Source: Saprospiraceae bacterium UBA2329
GTDB taxonomy: Bacteria > Bacteroidota > Bacteroidia > Chitinophagales > Saprospiraceae
Assembly (NCBI GenBank): GCA_002344975.1
Contig: DDUV01000071.1
Location: 5,095-69,094 of the forward strand
Direction: 5' to 3'
DNA length: 64,000 nucleotides
The notes beneath the pieces were generated by a model. The model had not been told where the DNA came from, made no database searches, and saw nothing but the letters and a program-made list of their open reading frames with translations. Shown piece after piece: positions 33,862 to 43,283 of the stretch (the first letter of the stretch is position 1; every line of letters begins with the position of its first letter). Position numbers and translations under genes: made by a program.

Positions 33862-36738
33862 TCACCTGAGTACGACCCGGTGCAGCTCCGTCATTCTTTC
33901 CGATGAAAACTCGAAGACATACACGCCTTTGGGCAAGAATCCGATGTAGAGAGCGTCCGCATCATCGGCCGGCATTAATGTGTGTACCAACTGTCCGGTA
34001 GCATTATAGACTCTCAAACGAGCCGCCTGGCCATACCCTTGAATTTGAACCTCGCCCGTTGTCGGATTGGGATACACTTTTACCTCCGGCGCCGGCAGCC
34101 CCTCGCAGCTAAGGCTCACCACATTGCTGAGCGCCGTTTGTCTGTCGAAATCCGTTTGGCGCAGCCGGTAATAAGCGACGCCGCTCAGCGGGCGGTGGTC
34201 TTTGGCCTGATACACTTGCTGCTCTGTTGCATTGCCCGCGCCTTTGACGGTGGCCACAGTTTGCCACACTTTGCCGTCCGAAGAGCGCTCTACGGCAAAG
34301 TAGTCGTTGTTGCGCTCCGTTTGCGTTTCCCAATCGAGGACTACTGCAGCCCCCTCGCACCTGGCGCCGAAAGCGCTGAGCGTAACCGGCAGTACGGAGG
34401 TGACGTACAAATCGCTGCTCCACACCCCCCTTCCGTAGGTGGCAGCCATGAGGCGGCTGTTGGCGGGGTTGACATCCTGATAAATTTCGAGTTCGCGTAC
34501 ATCCACTACGGGCAGGCCATTGCTGAAATGCACCCAGCCGCCGATGCTGTTGTCGCGGTACCACACGCCCGCCTGATTGCCGATATACAGCCCCTCGTCG
34601 CTGTTGCGGTCATACACGATACAGTTGATGGGCAAGGCCGGCAGCCCGGAGGAAATGTTCGTCCAGGTGATGCCCTTGTCGGTAGATTTGAACACGCCGC
34701 TGCCTGCCGTCATATATACGATATTGGCATTGGTAGGATGCGCTTTTACGTCGGTGGGCGCATCGGCGCCAGGCAGGTTGCAGGTGGTCCAGGCAACAGA
34801 ACCGGCATTGGCATTGTCGCTGCGTTTGAGCGAGCCGGCGCGGGCTACATACAGGATGTCGAGGTTGGCGGGAGATTGCTCAATGGCAATGCAGTTGTCA
34901 CTCTCTCCGGTAGAAATGGCCGACCAACTGATAGAAGATCTAGAAGATACTTTGACGTTTGTAGTGCGCCACACATTTTTATACCCCGCAAACATGGTAT
35001 TGGGATCGCTGCGGTGCAACGTAATGGGCGTTACCCATGCGCCGCTTTCGGTGATGTTGTTCTTGATGCTGCCGTATCCTCCACCCGAAGAGCGGGAAAG
35101 GCTACCGTTGGGGCCGGTGGTATAGCGGTAGTTATTGTCAGAATAATCAATGAGGCACTCCATTCCGTCGCCGCCCCGAACGGTGGTAGAAGCTCCGCCT
35201 GCAATGACCGCCGAGCCGTTGTCCTGATACCCATTGATGGAGAGGTTGGGGTTGCTGCTGCTTTGACCTATTTTATATACCTGCGCAATGGCGAGATTGG
35301 ACGTGATTTCAGACCAGGTAGCGCCGCCGTCGCTGGTGAGCGAGATGCCGCCGTCGTGCCCCAGGTAGAGCGCGCCGGTGAGTGGCGACCATTCCAGTAC
35401 ATGGTGATCGGCATGAACAGATGCCGCGCAATTGGCAGTAGGGTCTCCGGGGGCAAAAGCGCTGCCCACCCAGTGCGTTTTGATGCTCCAGATGGCGCCG
35501 CCGTCGGTGCTTTTCCAGGTGTTGATGCTGCCCACATACAGTACATCTGCGTTGTTTCTGTCCACAGCAATGCACAAGTCGTAAGTGGCCTGGCTGCTCG
35601 TTCCGCTGCCGTTGCAGGCATAGTCGTAAATATTGGGCGTGGTGGACATGGTGGTAAAGGTGGCGCCGCTGTCGGTAGAGCGCATCAGCCCATTGAAGAT
35701 GCGGGGCGAAGTGCTTTGGGTTTGGGTCAGATACACATAGTCGGGGTTGGCAGGAGTTACACCGATAACGATGCGGGCGCCGGAAACGGGTAGTGAAACT
35801 GAGGACCAATTTTCGCCGGCGTTTACCGAACGCCACAATCCACCGCCTACCGCAGCATAGACTACATTGCCGTCACCTGGTTTAAATTTGACATCTTTCC
35901 AATTGCTACTAACGCGAATTCGCCAAGTAGATCCACCGTCAGTTGTCAAAAACAGCCCTGTACTTGTTGCGGCGACAATAATATTGGGATTGACGGGACT
36001 CATAGCCAATGCGCCTACAGTAGCATTTGACAAGGTGCCGGAATTGGAAACTGTATTAATGGCTGCCCAGGTAGCGCCTCCATCTGTACTTTTAAATACC
36101 CCCATGCCCGGTGCGTCGTCCGAGTCCCGGTCGCCGGAACCGATGTAAATGATATCAGGATTGGTGGGATGCACCACAATGGCCGACACGCCCAGTGTGG
36201 GCATGTCGGAAGACAGAGAAACCCAGGAGGCGCCGCCGTCCGTGGTTTTCCAAATGCCGCCGGCCGGTGCGCCCACATATATGATAGAGGCATTGGTGGG
36301 ATGGAATGCAATGGCGTTCACGCGGCCCATGCCCGTCGGCTGGCCGGTGGCATTGGCAGGGTAAGCGACAGGCCCCACGATGCTCCAGCTGCCCTCTAAT
36401 GAGCGAAAAGCTACCTGATTGCGCATGTATTCGTTGTAAATGCGGGCTACATAGTCGGGGGCCGGGCGTGTTCCATCGGGGGCTATGCGGGGCCGGTTGA
36501 CGTATTCCCATCGCTTGAAAATTTTAAACCCGGTACCTTTGGCGGTGGTGTCGCGGCCGGCAAAGTATTTGTAAAAAGCGCTTTGAGTGGCGTAAAAATT
36601 GACCGCCGGGTCCTGCATCATATCAAACCAATAAGGATAATCGGCAGTATCGCGGCCTGTGGAAAAAGATGGTTGTGAGAAGAGAAAAAGAGGCCCTGCT
36701 GTCAGGGCAACGACCGTCGCTATTTTTCGGATGTCCAT
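33862..36738 (-). CDS. T9SS-sorted beta-propeller protein with BNR/Asp-box repeats
   Basis: The 958-residue secreted protein has a signal peptide, then many VPS10/sortilin- or BNR-like repeats with Asp-box motifs such as STDGGATW, TTDGGSTW, STDSGATF and STDKGITW, which form large beta-propellers. The repeats run to about residue 780. A short linker domain follows (VDWETQTERNNDYFAVERS, typical before T9SS tails), then a type A sorting domain, KVYPNPTTGEVQIQGYG. It should be placed on the surface or released by T9SS. Asp-boxes are structural, so no enzyme activity is implied. A promoter of the TTTG-N21-TACTTTTG type lies upstream. The ATG at 36738 starts the signal peptide. Confidence 0.9.
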   Translation of the reverse strand: MDIRKIATVVALTAGPLFLFSQPSFSTGRDTADYPYWFDMMQDPAVNFYATQSAFYKYFAGRDTTAKGTGFKIFKRWEYVNRPRIAPDGTRPAPDYVARIYNEYMRNQVAFRSLEGSWSIVGPVAYPANATGQPTGMGRVNAIAFHPTNASIIYVGAPAGGIWKTTDGGASWVSLSSDMPTLGVSAIVVHPTNPDIIYIGSGDRDSDDAPGMGVFKSTDGGATWAAINTVSNSGTLSNATVGALAMSPVNPNIIVAATSTGLFLTTDGGSTWRIRVSSNWKDVKFKPGDGNVVYAAVGGGLWRSVNAGENWSSVSLPVSGARIVIGVTPANPDYVYLTQTQSTSPRIFNGLMRSTDSGATFTTMSTTPNIYDYACNGSGTSSQATYDLCIAVDRNNADVLYVGSINTWKSTDGGAIWSIKTHWVGSAFAPGDPTANCAASVHADHHVLEWSPLTGALYLGHDGGISLTSDGGATWSEITSNLAIAQVYKIGQSSSNPNLSINGYQDNGSAVIAGGASTTVRGGDGMECLIDYSDNNYRYTTGPNGSLSRSSGGGYGSIKNNITESGAWVTPITLHRSDPNTMFAGYKNVWRTTNVKVSSRSSISWSAISTGESDNCIAIEQSPANLDILYVARAGSLKRSDNANAGSVAWTTCNLPGADAPTDVKAHPTNANIVYMTAGSGVFKSTDKGITWTNISSGLPALPINCIVYDRNSDEGLYIGNQAGVWYRDNSIGGWVHFSNGLPVVDVRELEIYQDVNPANSRLMAATYGRGVWSSDLYVTSVLPVTLSAFGARCEGAAVVLDWETQTERNNDYFAVERSSDGKVWQTVATVKGAGNATEQQVYQAKDHRPLSGVAYYRLRQTDFDRQTALSNVVSLSCEGLPAPEVKVYPNPTTGEVQIQGYGQAARLRVYNATGQLVHTLMPADDADALYIGFLPKGVYVFEFSSERMTELHRVVLR

Positions 36739-36783
36739 GTTATCAAGCCTGTTTCGTGTGATGAAGTAAGGAGAACACATCTG

Positions 36784-36816
36784 CAAAAGTATAAATCAAC
36801 GTGCCGGAGCGGCAAA
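36784..36816 (-). promoter_or_regulatory. promoter of the beta-propeller gene
   Basis: On the minus strand TTTG (36816-36813) is followed by 21 bases and TACTTTTG (36791-36784). The gene starts 46 bases downstream at 36738. Both boxes match the Bacteroidota consensus. Confidence 0.6.
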
Positions 36817-36950
36817 ATCGAAGGGGGACAAAAAGGGGGACAAATTTTTCATCGCGCCATTATGAGCCAATAGCGACGACCCCGCCGTAGCTGACAGCTT
36901 GCGGTTTTGGGGATGGTCTTAAATAGTTGTCTTTTTTAAATTAAAGCTTG

Positions 36951-37400
36951 TCAGTCGTTCAAGGAATTAACCCCTTGCCCTTTGAGCCGTTCCAAGGCGT
37001 CTTTCATAGCCCTCACCTGCTCGGCAGGGTGTCCTTGCCAGGCGGAAACCTCTCCTACCACTCTGAAAGGCTCTGTGGAACGATACGATTTTGTTGGATT
37101 TCCCGGAAATTTTTTGTCTGTCAGATCAGGATCGTCTTCAACCGCTCCGGTGGGTTCTACCAGATAAATCCTCTCGCGCCCGTCGCCCGTTGCAAGTTCG
37201 GCGCCCCAAATAGCCGCGTCCAGGGTTGCGGACAGAAAGATGTATTTGGCGTTTTTCTGTTGCCCATAGTTGGAGTTGAAACCGGTTTCAACGAAGTCGC
37301 CGATTTTCAGATCAGCCTTAGTTCCGTGGAAATAAGTCTGAGCGAAAGGCGTCGCGCCGCCCGCCGCCGGTTTAAGCTCGTTTTTGTTGTCGTTTTTCAT
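36951..37400 (-). CDS. arr: NAD+-dependent rifampin ADP-ribosyltransferase (Arr family)
   Basis: Arr enzymes inactivate rifamycins by adding ADP-ribose from NAD+ to a ring hydroxyl. The 149-residue product carries the family's conserved segments: YFHGTKADLKIGDF near residue 24, RERIYLVEPTGAVEDDP near 77, and then DKKFPGNPTKSYRS followed by PFRVVGEVSAWQGH. These match Arr-ms of mycobacteria and other chromosomal Arr proteins closely by eye. Chromosomal Arr is common in environmental bacteria and may serve other roles, but rifampin inactivation is the only known one. It borders an AT-rich accessory island and reads away from it. The gene itself is less AT-rich than the island. Confidence 0.93.
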   Translation of the reverse strand: MKNDNKNELKPAAGGATPFAQTYFHGTKADLKIGDFVETGFNSNYGQQKNAKYIFLSATLDAAIWGAELATGDGRERIYLVEPTGAVEDDPDLTDKKFPGNPTKSYRSTEPFRVVGEVSAWQGHPAEQVRAMKDALERLKGQGVNSLND

Positions 37401-37492
37401 GAAGCAGTGTGCATTTTTGTTGGTGTTGGAGGGAGGGTGGCGTCATCATCGTTCCGGTTCATTAAGCGACATTTCGCTTTTTGCTCAACTGA

Positions 37493-37524
37493 TTTGTTCG
37501 TTTGTTCCGTAGTAGCTACCTTTG
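37493..37524 (+). promoter_or_regulatory. promoter of the HNH / methyltransferase-HIT island
   Basis: TTTG at 37493-37496 is followed by 20 bases and TACCTTTG at 37517-37524, a good Bacteroidota promoter. The AAAGTTG at 37534-37540 and the CAACTTT at 37568-37574 form a 7-bp inverted repeat just after the expected start of transcription, a possible operator. The next frame starts at 37637. Confidence 0.6.
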
Positions 37525-37636
37525 TCATAGATCAAAGTTGCACGATTGACTTGCGATTTCAAAAGTACAACTTTAGACCTACTTTTCCCTAATTGACGCA
37601 ACAATGTCCACATCAACTATCATTACAGAAGTTATT

Positions 37637-37744
37637 ATGCTCGCAACAACCCGCCCTGTTTTTTCTGGCCATGAGACTTTTCAGTGCCGGCATTTGTGGC
37701 TGAAAAAAGGTTATGAAAGCCCTAAAAAACTGCCAAAAAAATGA
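37637..37744 (+). pseudogene. N-terminal fragment like DUF4007, overlapping the HNH gene
   Basis: This 35-residue frame starts with ATG at 37637. It contains PVFSGHETFQCRHLWLKKGYE, which resembles the N-terminal signature of DUF4007 proteins (FxGHETFxxRxxWLKKGY) that occur in DNA-modification and defence loci. A full DUF4007 protein is about 300 residues, so this is a severe truncation. The end overlaps the ATG of the HNH gene (ATGA at 37741-37744), so it may still serve as a leader that couples translation. Family assignment is by eye. Confidence 0.5.
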
Positions 37745-38850
37745 ACACCGACGTTTTTTTCAATATTAGCAAAATCATTGAGCGAGATAGCAAAACTACA
37801 ACGTACAAATTTGCTCTCCTACGGGGAGTGATTGATATTATACAGGATAATTCCCCTTTTATATCTCGTTCCGATGACAGGGTTTATTTCCCTACTGGAT
37901 TGCTGATTGACAAGTGGCTACTTTACTATTATCCTATTTTGGAGTCCTTAACAGTTATCCCTCAAATAAATGGCCAAGCACAACTTGCTTTTGAATCTCA
38001 GTTCAAGAAAATCATTGATGCCTATAGTGAGACTGGAGGATTCTCCGCTTTCAATAACGACCTGAGAAATAAAGGAATCCCTCAAAAAGTACACTCGATT
38101 TTTTTTGATCTATCGAAAAAATTGCATCACACGATTACGAAGATGCCAATGAAATATATTGGCAGGTCGATCAGTGACGATTATTATTCAATATTTAACT
38201 TTGAAAATGACAAAAGGAAAGGTGGAAAAATTGTTGATATTGAATACCTGATAAACAATTTTGGTTCTTTCTCAATACCTGTGGAATACTATGAAGCATT
38301 TCAGATACTCGGCAGTTTCATTAATGGCCAAGATTCGATATTTTTCAAATGGGCAGAGTTTTCAGTAAATGCTTCAGGAAAGAATATATCAATTGAAAAA
38401 GTTCTAACTGAAGTATTGAAAAGCCCCATAACTGAAAGAGAACTTCAGGAATCAAAAAAGATATACAAATCAATTTTAAATAGAGAGGGCAAAGTATTTT
38501 GCGTTTGGACTGGAAAGTCTATCACCAGTTACGATGTTGATCACTTGATCCCGTTTTCAGTTTGGAAAAACAATGATTTATGGAATTTACTACCCTCACA
38601 GGCCAGCATAAACAACAAGAAAAGGGACAAGATTCCTTCTGTAGAATTGATTGAAGAACAAAAGGATTTAATTCTTCACTACTGGGAATTGATAAATGAA
38701 AGCCAGCCTCAGAGATTCCAAAAGGAAATTCAAGTTGCGCTATTGGGAAAAAAAACATTCCATGACTGGCAGAAAACCGCGATTAAGCAACTTCAACAAA
38801 GTTGTGAGTATTTGATCTCAAATAGAGGTTACGAAGAATGGAAAATTTGA
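37741..38850 (+). CDS. HNH endonuclease-domain protein
   Basis: The 369-residue protein has an unknown N-terminal part (~245 residues) and an HNH nuclease domain near residues 250-305. This contains FCVWTGKSI, DVDHLIPFSVWKNNDLWNLLP and then NNKKRDKIPS, with the DH, the N and the KRDxxP segments expected of an HNH site that cuts DNA. A single Cys remains where zinc-binding forms have a pair. No signal peptide is present. The base composition is much more AT-rich than in the flanking genes. Its last 13 bases overlap the methyltransferase-HIT gene, so the two proteins are made together. A defence or DNA-modification role is plausible but not shown. Confidence 0.78.
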   Translation: MNTDVFFNISKIIERDSKTTTYKFALLRGVIDIIQDNSPFISRSDDRVYFPTGLLIDKWLLYYYPILESLTVIPQINGQAQLAFESQFKKIIDAYSETGGFSAFNNDLRNKGIPQKVHSIFFDLSKKLHHTITKMPMKYIGRSISDDYYSIFNFENDKRKGGKIVDIEYLINNFGSFSIPVEYYEAFQILGSFINGQDSIFFKWAEFSVNASGKNISIEKVLTEVLKSPITERELQESKKIYKSILNREGKVFCVWTGKSITSYDVDHLIPFSVWKNNDLWNLLPSQASINNKKRDKIPSVELIEEQKDLILHYWELINESQPQRFQKEIQVALLGKKTFHDWQKTAIKQLQQSCEYLISNRGYEEWKI

Positions 38851-39704
38851 AATCTAACCCGAACAGCCATCTAACAGCTAAGGAAAGAGACTCCCTCTCT
38901 TTTCCCGCTAAGTTTTTATTGCAAAATAATTTTTTAGTTGGCGATATTTTGGATTTCGGCTGTGGCTTCGGTAAAGATGTTGAGATACTAAAGTCAAAAA
39001 AAATCAACATCACTGGATACGATAAATACTATTTCCCGGAATACCCAACAAGCACGTTTGATACCATTATGTGTTTGTATGTACTTAATGTTTTGCTCCC
39101 GGAAGAACAGGCAATGGTACTCATGGAACTTTCTCGGCTGGTCAAACCAAGCGGAAAAGTTTTTATTGCGGTTAGACGAGATTTACAGTTTGAAGGTTTC
39201 AGAACTCATAAACTACATCAGAAGAAAACTTATCAGTGTGTGGTTAACTTAAATTCAAAGTCTCTTTTCAAAAATGATTTTTGTGAAATTTATGAATACT
39301 GTCATTTCAATCAACTGCAACGAAAGGAAAATCCAACGTGCCCATTTTGTAATCCAGACTCAGGAAGAGAACTGATCGTTGAATCTGCTACTGCATATTC
39401 AATATTCGATAAATTTCCTGTAAGTAATGGCCATGCCTTGATTATTCCTAAAAGACATTGCGAAGATTATTTCAATCTAACTTTCAAAGAGCAGTCAGCA
39501 TGTATCTTCATGTTAAACACAGTTAAGCAAATCATACAGAAAACGTTTAATCCTGATGGATTTAATGTTGGTATTAATATCAAAGAAGCGGCAGGACAAA
39601 CGATCCCTCATGTTCATGTTCATTTGATCCCACGATATGAAGGTGATGTTGAACACCCAAGAGGTGGAATAAGAGGTGTCATTCCAAATAGAAAGGACTA
39701 CTAG
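38838..39704 (+). CDS. SAM-dependent methyltransferase fused to a HIT-family hydrolase
   Basis: The 288-residue protein is a fusion. Residues ~1-150 are a class I methyltransferase, with SAM motif I at GDILDFGCGFGKDVEIL (35-51) and the later LSRLVKPSGKVFIAV. Residues ~165-288 are a HIT nucleotide hydrolase or transferase, with CPFC at 168-171, KFPVSNGHALIIPKRHCED and the catalytic His triad HVHVH at 258-262, followed by RGGIRGVIP. HIT enzymes cleave dinucleoside polyphosphates or nucleotidylated substrates. Such a fusion would join a methyl mark with removal of a nucleotidyl group. It overlaps the HNH gene by 13 bases. The AT-rich composition suggests transfer. The target of neither activity is known. 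Confidence 0.85.
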   Translation: MENLKSNPNSHLTAKERDSLSFPAKFLLQNNFLVGDILDFGCGFGKDVEILKSKKINITGYDKYYFPEYPTSTFDTIMCLYVLNVLLPEEQAMVLMELSRLVKPSGKVFIAVRRDLQFEGFRTHKLHQKKTYQCVVNLNSKSLFKNDFCEIYEYCHFNQLQRKENPTCPFCNPDSGRELIVESATAYSIFDKFPVSNGHALIIPKRHCEDYFNLTFKEQSACIFMLNTVKQIIQKTFNPDGFNVGINIKEAAGQTIPHVHVHLIPRYEGDVEHPRGGIRGVIPNRKDY

Positions 39705-39743
39705 TTTCTGAAATATCTACTTGATAGCGATTGTCCCCCCCTC

Positions 39744-41765
39744 TCAATCCCTCAACCTCCCCTTCAGTGCAAAAATCTCATCGCGGTGCATGGCGGCCGT
39801 TACGAAATCGAGGTCTTTGGCGGCCTGTTTCATTTTCTTTTCCGTTTCCAGAATGAGGTTTTCGATCTGATCGCGGCTCAGGTAGCTGATGAGCGGGTCG
39901 GCTGCTATGCTCGGCTGTTCCGGTTCGATGTAAGCCTTGGCAGCTTTGGGGCCGCGTACATCGAGGATGGATTTCTGGCCCATGATGTCTTCCACGCTTT
40001 TGCTCACCGTGCGGGGCACAATGCCGTTGGCTTCGTTGTACGCCATTTGGATGGCCCGGCGGCGATTGGTCTCGTCTATGGTTTTTTGCATCGAATCGGT
40101 GATGTGGTCGGCGTAGAAGATGACCAAGCCGTTCACGTTGCGGGCAGCGCGGCCGGCCGTCTGGGTCAGCGAGCGCTCATTGCGCAGGAAGCCCTCCTTG
40201 TCTGCATCGAGGATGGCCACCAGCGATACTTCGGGCAGGTCGAGGCCCTCGCGCAGGAGGTTCACGCCCACCAAGACATCGAACTCGCCGAGCCGCAGGT
40301 CGCGCAGGATTTCCACACGCTCCATCGTGTCCACTTCGGAGTGAACATAGCGCACTTTGATGCCGAGTTTCGACAGGTATTTGGTCAGTTCTTCGGCCAT
40401 GCGCTTGGTGAGGGTCGTTACCAGCACGCGCTCGCCTTTTTTGATGCGCTCGTCGGCCTCCTCCAGCAGGTCGTCCATCTGATTGATGCTGGGCCGCACT
40501 TCGATGGGCGGGTCTAAAAGGCCGGTGGGCCGGATGAGTTGCTCCACGATGAGCCCGCCGGTTTGTTCCAGTTCGTAATCGGCGGGCGTGGCGCTGACAA
40601 ACACGACCTGATTGACCAATTCCTCAAACTCCGTGAAATTGAGCGGTCGGTTGTCCATGGCGCTGGGTAGCCGGAAGCCGAAGTTGACCAAATTGAGCTT
40701 GCGCGAGCGGTCGCCGCCGTACATGCCGCGCACCTGCGGGAGGGTGACGTGGCTCTCGTCAATGACCATCAGGTAGTCGTCGGGGAAGTAATCGAGCAGG
40801 CAAAACGGGCGGGTGCCTTCCTTTCTGCCGTCGAAAAAGCGCGAGTAATTTTCCACCCCGCTGCAATAGCCCAATTCTTTGATCATCTCCAGGTCGAAAT
40901 TGGTGCGCTCGCGTATGCGTTTGGCTTCCATATATTTGCGCTCCCGTTCAAAGTACTTTTCTTGTTCGTACAGTTCGTCCTCTATGGATTTGATGATCTG
41001 ATGCAGGCGCTCGCGGGGCGCAATGTAGAGGTTGGCCGGAAAGATGGCCGCGTTGTCCATGCCCTCAATGCGTTTGCCGCTGTCCACCTCCAAACGTTCG
41101 ATGCTTTCGATCTCATCGCCGAAAAAAGTGACGCGGTAGCCGTAGTCCACATAAGGCAGGTTGATGTCCACCGTATCGCCGCGCACGCGGAAAGTGGCGC
41201 GTTTGAAGTCGGTTTCGGTGCGGGAATAGAGGCTGTCCACCAATTGGTACAAAAAGGAATTGCGGGAAATAACCTGCCCTTTGTGAATGCGAATGATGCC
41301 GGTTTTGTAATCCTCCGGGTTGCCCATACCGTAAATGCAGGACACCGAGGCCACCAAAATGATGTCGCGGCGCCCGGACAGCAGCGAGGAGGTGGCGCGC
41401 AGGCGGAGCTTGTCCACTTCTTCGTTGATGAGCAGGTCTTTTTCAATAAAAGTATCGGTGACGGATAGGTAGGCCTCCGGTTGGTAATAATCGTAATAAG
41501 AGACGAAATACTCCACCGCATTTTCGGGAAAGAACTCCCGAAACTCGCCGTACAGTTGGGCGGTCAGGGTTTTGTTGTGCGTCAACACCAGCGTGGGCCG
41601 GTTGAGTTGCGCAATGACATTGGCCATCGTGAAGGTCTTGCCCGAACCCGTGACGCCGAGCAAAACCTGCGCGCGCTCGCCGGCCTGTATGCCTGCCACC
41701 AATTGTTCGATGGCCTGCGGTTGGTCGCCGGTGGGCACAAAAGGCGATGTGAGTTTGAAGTCCAT
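39744..41765 (-). CDS. uvrB: excinuclease ABC subunit UvrB
   Basis: UvrB is the damage-checking helicase-like subunit of nucleotide excision repair, working with UvrA and UvrC. The 673-residue length is normal. Visible parts are [13 protein letters not shown], Walker A GVTGSGKT at 37-44, the [10 protein letters not shown] beta-hairpin segment used to probe the damaged strand, the DEXH-like [11 protein letters not shown] box, and the C-terminal UVR motif ([22 protein letters not shown]) that binds UvrC. It ends 40 bases from the methyltransferase-HIT gene in the convergent sense, so the island was added beside it. Confidence 0.98.
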   Translation of the reverse strand: MDFKLTSPFVPTGDQPQAIEQLVAGIQAGERAQVLLGVTGSGKTFTMANVIAQLNRPTLVLTHNKTLTAQLYGEFREFFPENAVEYFVSYYDYYQPEAYLSVTDTFIEKDLLINEEVDKLRLRATSSLLSGRRDIILVASVSCIYGMGNPEDYKTGIIRIHKGQVISRNSFLYQLVDSLYSRTETDFKRATFRVRGDTVDINLPYVDYGYRVTFFGDEIESIERLEVDSGKRIEGMDNAAIFPANLYIAPRERLHQIIKSIEDELYEQEKYFERERKYMEAKRIRERTNFDLEMIKELGYCSGVENYSRFFDGRKEGTRPFCLLDYFPDDYLMVIDESHVTLPQVRGMYGGDRSRKLNLVNFGFRLPSAMDNRPLNFTEFEELVNQVVFVSATPADYELEQTGGLIVEQLIRPTGLLDPPIEVRPSINQMDDLLEEADERIKKGERVLVTTLTKRMAEELTKYLSKLGIKVRYVHSEVDTMERVEILRDLRLGEFDVLVGVNLLREGLDLPEVSLVAILDADKEGFLRNERSLTQTAGRAARNVNGLVIFYADHITDSMQKTIDETNRRRAIQMAYNEANGIVPRTVSKSVEDIMGQKSILDVRGPKAAKAYIEPEQPSIAADPLISYLSRDQIENLILETEKKMKQAAKDLDFVTAAMHRDEIFALKGRLRD

Positions 41766-41772
41766 TTATTCA

Positions 41773-41804
41773 ATGTGCTGATGTGGCAATGTGCCGATGT
41801 GCTG
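41773..41804. repeat. short direct repeat of ATGTG units
   Basis: The spacer between the gatA-like gene and uvrB contains four ATGTG units, in the order ATGTGCTGATGTG and ATGTGCCGATGTG. This is a degenerate low-complexity array of the type seen scattered in Bacteroidota spacers. No function is seen. Confidence 0.4.
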
Positions 41805-41813
41805 AAAAGAACC

Positions 41814-43223
41814 CTAAAACAAACTATGAGCAAATCCCAGCAGGGCCTCCTCCTGAAAGGCATCGGCCATGAGCTGCACGCCTACGGGCAGCCCGTCTTC
41901 CGGGTGTTGTCCGATGGGCAGGGCGATGGCGGGAATCCCGGCCAAGTTGGCCTGCACGGTAAACACATCGGCGAGGTACATCTCTACCGGGTCGGAAATT
42001 TTCTCGCCCAAGCGCCAGGCCGTAGTGGGCGCAGCCGGCATGAGAATGAAATCGTATTGCTGAAAAATTTCTTTGGTGCGGTCGTGAATGAGGCGGCGCA
42101 CCTGTTGGGCTTTGGTATAATAAGCGTCGTAATAGCCGGAACTGAGCACAAAGGTTCCCAGCATGATGCGGCGTTTCACCTCGGCGCCGAAGCCCTCCGT
42201 GCGCGAGCGTTTGTAGGTGCTGTTCAGATCGTGGGCCGCCTGACTGCGATGCCCGAATCGCACGCCGTCGTACCGGCTCAGGTTGGACGATGCCTCGGCT
42301 GTGGCCAATACATAATACGTCGGGATGATGTAGTCAAGGTATTCAAAATCAATGGCTTCCACTGTGTGTCCAGCCTGTCTGATCCGGTCGGCAAAGCGCA
42401 GGGTCAAAGCCCGGATGCCTTCGTCCAAATGCGGGTGTTCTATGGCGGTGCGGAAATACGCCACGCGCATGGGCCGGTCGGGCGGAGCGAGGCGGGAGTA
42501 AGCCGGCACGGGTTCCACCGAGGCCGTACTGTCGTAAGCATCGGGGCCGGCCATGATTTCGAGCAAGAGCGCCGTGTCTTCCACACTGTGGGCCAGAGTG
42601 CCGATCTGATCGAGCGAAGAACCATACGCGATGAGTCCATGCCGGGAAATGCGCCCGTAGCTGGGTTTGAACCCGGTGACGCCGCAAAACGCTGCCGGTT
42701 GCCGCACCGATCCGCCCGTATCGCTGCCCAGGGCCGCCAGACAAGTACCCGCCTGCACCGCCACTGCCGAGGCGCCCGATGAACCGCCCGGCACGCGTTC
42801 GGGGTCGGCAGCATTGCGCGTGGGGCCGTAGCAGGAGTTTTCGTTGCTGGAACCCATCGCAAATTCATCGCAGTTGACCCGCCCGATGATGATGGCGCCC
42901 TCTGCCAGCAAACGCTCTACCGCCGTAGCGGAAAACAGAGAACGAAAACCCCGGAGGATGTTGGAACCGGCGGTCACCTCGTGGTCTTTGTAACAAATCA
43001 CGTCTTTGATGGCCAACACCATACCCAATAGCCTCCCGGCGGGCTTGGCAGCGTCTTGTCGGCGGGCCTGCTCCAGCGCTTCCTGCTCAAAAACCTCTAC
43101 ATAAATATTGAGATGGCGGGTAGCTTCAATGCGTTCCAGATAGGATGCGACCAATGATTCCATGGTGAGCGCACCGGAGCGCAGTGCGGCCTGAACCTCG
43201 GCCAATGTTCTAAAAGCAGGCAT
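41814..43223 (-). CDS. gatA: amidase-signature enzyme, probable Asp/Glu-tRNA amidotransferase subunit A
   Basis: GatA is the glutaminase/amidase subunit of GatCAB, which converts Glu-tRNA(Gln) or Asp-tRNA(Asn) to the amide form. The 469-residue frame starts at the ATG at 43223; a TTG at 43250 is possible. The Ser-Ser-Lys triad is visible: Lys73 in LAIKDV, Ser148 in VPGGSSG and Ser172 in GSDTGGSVRQPA. The segments FAMGSSNENSCYGPTRN and GYYDAYYTKAQQVRRLI are typical of GatA rather than of other amidases. gatB and gatC are not next to it, which is normal in this phylum. Confidence 0.93.
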   Translation of the reverse strand: MPAFRTLAEVQAALRSGALTMESLVASYLERIEATRHLNIYVEVFEQEALEQARRQDAAKPAGRLLGMVLAIKDVICYKDHEVTAGSNILRGFRSLFSATAVERLLAEGAIIIGRVNCDEFAMGSSNENSCYGPTRNAADPERVPGGSSGASAVAVQAGTCLAALGSDTGGSVRQPAAFCGVTGFKPSYGRISRHGLIAYGSSLDQIGTLAHSVEDTALLLEIMAGPDAYDSTASVEPVPAYSRLAPPDRPMRVAYFRTAIEHPHLDEGIRALTLRFADRIRQAGHTVEAIDFEYLDYIIPTYYVLATAEASSNLSRYDGVRFGHRSQAAHDLNSTYKRSRTEGFGAEVKRRIMLGTFVLSSGYYDAYYTKAQQVRRLIHDRTKEIFQQYDFILMPAAPTTAWRLGEKISDPVEMYLADVFTVQANLAGIPAIALPIGQHPEDGLPVGVQLMADAFQEEALLGFAHSLF

Positions 43224-43283
43224 GTCGGCGGGTGATTGTTGATGGGGCAAAGGTAAGGAAAATGCAGATGCTTTATATGTCGG

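Noticed and set aside
33982..35793. 603-residue open frame opposite the beta-propeller gene
   Set aside because: The repeats in it mirror the Asp-box repeats of the true gene on the minus strand.
41773..41804. ATGTG repeats as an iteron or regulatory array
   Set aside because: The units are short and degenerate, and no replication gene or matching gene is near.
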